Part shown: in pieces, positions 61,451-64,000 of the stretch | How the letters are laid out: the number at the start of each line of letters is the position of its first letter | Numbering within the stretch: the stretch's first letter is position 1 | Position numbers and translations under genes: made by a program | Assembly: GCF_001423105.1 (NCBI RefSeq) | Contig: NZ_LMNV01000002.1 | Span: 210,627 to 274,626, forward strand | Direction of reading: 5' to 3' | Length of the DNA stretch: 64,000 bases | Source: Frondihabitans sp. Leaf304 | GTDB lineage: Bacteria; Actinomycetota; Actinomycetes; Actinomycetales; Microbacteriaceae | Notes under the pieces: model-generated | The model's input: only the letters and a program-made list of their open reading frames with translations | Told to the model about the DNA's origin: nothing | Databases searched by the model: none

Positions 61451-62655
61451 CCGAGGACCTCCAGGCCAGGCAGTTTCTTTCCCTCGAGGAATTCGAGGCT
61501 TGCTCCACCACCGGTGGAGATGTGGCCGAACTGATCGTCGGTGAAGCCGAGAGCGCGCACGGCTGAAGCCGAGTCGCCTCCCCCGACGACGCCCAGGCCA
61601 TCGACCTCGGTCAGCGCCTGAGCAACCGTCTTCGTACCGGCGGAGAAGGCGTCGAACTCGAACACACCCATGGGGCCGTTCCAGAAAACGGTCTTCGACG
61701 CGGCGATGACGTCAGCAAAAGCCGACGCCGTGTCGGGGCCGATGTCGAGCCCGAGGCCGTCCGCCCCAAAGCGGGTCGACTCGATCGCGTCCGATGCGAC
61801 CGTCTCGTGTTCGGCATCGGCAGCGAATCCGGATGCGACGACGACGTCGGTCGGCAACACGAGATTGACGCCGCGAGCCTCGGCGTCGCGGATGTAGCCG
61901 CGAACGCGATCGAGCTGGTCGGTCTCGAGCAGACTCTTGCCCACGGAGTGGCCCTGAGCCGCAAGGAACGTGAACAGCATGCCGCCTCCGATGAGGAGGT
62001 TGTCGACACGTGGCAGGAGGTGCTCGATCACTCCGAGCTTGTCGGAGACCTTCGAGCCGCCGAGCACGACCGAGTAGGGGCGCTCGGGCTTCTCGGTGAG
62101 GCGCTCGAGCACGTCGAGCTCGGTCTCGATGAGGGTTCCGGCCGCGCTCGGCAGGAGCTGCGGCAGATCGTAGACGCTTGCCTGCTTGCGGTGGACGACA
62201 CCGAAGCCGTCCGAGACGAAGGCCTCGCCGAGAGCTGCAAGCTGCTCGGCGAAGGCCTTCCTCTCGTCGTCGCTCTTCGAGGTCTCTGCTGCCTGGAACC
62301 GGAGGTTCTCGAGCACGATGATCTGCCCGTCGGCGAGTGAGCCGACGGCGTCGGTCGTCGCCGGGCCGGTCGTCTCCGGCGCGAAGCCGACCGACTTGCC
62401 GAGCAGTTCGCTGAGCCGCTGGGCGACCGGAGCGAGACTGTATTCAGGCTTGACCTCACCGTCGGGTCGACCGAGGTGCGAGATGACGACTACGCGAGCG
62501 CCGGCATTGATCAGGGTGTTCAGAGTGCCGAGCGAGGCGCGCACGCGCCCGTCGTCGGTGATCGTTCCGTCTTTCAACGGGACGTTCAAGTCGCAACGGA
62601 CGATGACGCGCTTGCCGGACAGGGTTCCGAGGGAATCGAGGGTTCGAAGAGCCAT
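61444..62655 (-). CDS. pgk: Phosphoglycerate kinase
   Basis: A 403-residue glycolytic kinase: RVIVRCDLNVPLKDG, VVISHLGRPDGEVKPEYSL, FVSDGFGVVHRKQASV, VVLGGSKVSDKLGVI, FWNGPMGVFE and GVVGGGDSASAV at the nucleotide site. It makes ATP from 1,3-bisphosphoglycerate. ATG at 62655 starts the conserved N-terminus; the frame remains open further upstream only as an antisense of gap. It lies 38 bases after gap. Confidence 0.97.
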   Translation of the reverse strand: MALRTLDSLGTLSGKRVIVRCDLNVPLKDGTITDDGRVRASLGTLNTLINAGARVVVISHLGRPDGEVKPEYSLAPVAQRLSELLGKSVGFAPETTGPATTDAVGSLADGQIIVLENLRFQAAETSKSDDERKAFAEQLAALGEAFVSDGFGVVHRKQASVYDLPQLLPSAAGTLIETELDVLERLTEKPERPYSVVLGGSKVSDKLGVIEHLLPRVDNLLIGGGMLFTFLAAQGHSVGKSLLETDQLDRVRGYIRDAEARGVNLVLPTDVVVASGFAADAEHETVASDAIESTRFGADGLGLDIGPDTASAFADVIAASKTVFWNGPMGVFEFDAFSAGTKTVAQALTEVDGLGVVGGGDSASAVRALGFTDDQFGHISTGGGASLEFLEGKKLPGLEVLGW

Positions 62656-62693
62656 ATGCCTAGATCTTGTCGAGGTGCAGCGGGTGAACGGGA

Positions 62694-63713
<1,020 letters not shown>

Positions 63714-63807
63714 TCAGGCGTCAGAAGACGCATGTGGGTGGGGCTAGATGCTGAAAATGACGGCTTTTGGCCTCTACGACAGTAGCGCAGGGGCCCGACA
63801 GCGGGTC

Positions 63808-64000
63808 TTAGAAGACGAGGAGGCCGTCGGTTTTGGTGGTCGCGGCGGTGTAGCGGGCCTGGACGTTCTCCCACGAGACGATGTTCCAGAACGCTTTGAC
63901 GTAGTCGGCGCGGACGTTCTGGTAGTCGAGGTAGTACGCGTGCTCCCACACGTCGAGCATCAGCAGCGGCACGAGGCCGAAGGGCACGTTGCCCTGCTGG
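63808..64000 (-). CDS. Fe/Mn superoxide dismutase, C-terminal part
   Basis: The gene runs out of the window; 63 codons remain. [47 protein letters not shown] (in parts: QQGNVP, then [13 protein letters not shown]) carries two metal ligands (Asp and His) of iron/manganese superoxide dismutase. The Gln-containing QQGN segment is more like the manganese type. It detoxifies superoxide. It lies upstream of gap on the same strand, 109 bases apart, with no clear terminator seen between. Confidence 0.95.
   Translation of the reverse strand, partial: QQGNVPFGLVPLLMLDVWEHAYYLDYQNVRADYVKAFWNIVSWENVQARYTAATTKTDGLLVF

Overview
This window is G+C-rich DNA from an actinobacterium, most probably a member of the Microbacteriaceae. 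That placement is inferred from lineage-limited genes (rbpA, opcA, DUF3099, the actinobacterial-type gap-pgk-tpiA-secG run) and from frequent leaderless starts, in which a TANNNT hexamer lies six or seven bases before an ATG or GTG. It looks like ordinary chromosome: no transposase, integrase, phage gene, tRNA, rRNA or CRISPR array was seen. Genes are packed, and many neighbours overlap by the four bases ATGA or GTGA, implying translational coupling.

Region by region: 1-453 is the end of a type II NADH dehydrogenase, closed by a terminator. 1332-6451 is a five-gene coupled operon for a surface glycopolymer (polyprenyl sugar-phosphate transferase, glycosyltransferase, CDP-alcohol phosphotransferase, degenerate Wzc-like protein, glycerol-phosphate-type cytidylyltransferase), preceded by about 0.8 kb without a gene. 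6635-22112 holds single genes and pairs: two hypothetical proteins, a DEAD/DEAH helicase, dinB, an acyl-CoA dehydrogenase and SGNH hydrolase divergent pair, a D,D-carboxypeptidase, a TrmH-type methyltransferase, a sirtuin, a histidine phosphatase, a glycosyltransferase with an alpha/beta hydrolase, treS and a DnaQ-type exonuclease.

22205-34556 is a long stress operon of the Ter type: a TerC-like DUF475 membrane protein, four TerD paralogues, TelA, two unknown proteins, then a metabolic module (CitE-like lyase; a large phosphoribosyltransferase/TRSP/StiP/PELOTA protein; a HAD phosphatase) coupled to a membrane glycosyltransferase. 34650-39884 holds rpmE2, an ABC ATPase, the divergent glycogen genes glgA/glgC, serB and fabG. 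40091-44131 holds DUF3099, a small Cys protein, a SURF1 protein, an ABC-F ATPase and bioY. 44307-48631 is the SUF iron-sulfur operon (sufB-sufD-Rieske-sufC-sufT). 48871-51150 holds the heme A and heme O synthases ctaA and ctaB. 51503-59744 is the pentose-phosphate operon tkt-tal-pgi-zwf-opcA-pgl, followed on the other strand by gap-pgk-tpiA-secG-rbpA and the end of a superoxide dismutase.

The most unusual things are in the non-coding DNA and in two operons. Three copies of an 84-85 bp palindromic element with 19-base arms sit in intergenic gaps (11356, 49938, 59844). A second family of about 60 bp occurs at 17324 and 35055. Intergenic tandem arrays of 6, 7 and 45 bp are common. The Ter operon joins usually separate domains in one 837-residue protein, and the glycopolymer operon pairs a CDP-alcohol transferase with its likely CDP-substrate enzyme. 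No sequence search could be run, so family names rest on motifs read by eye.
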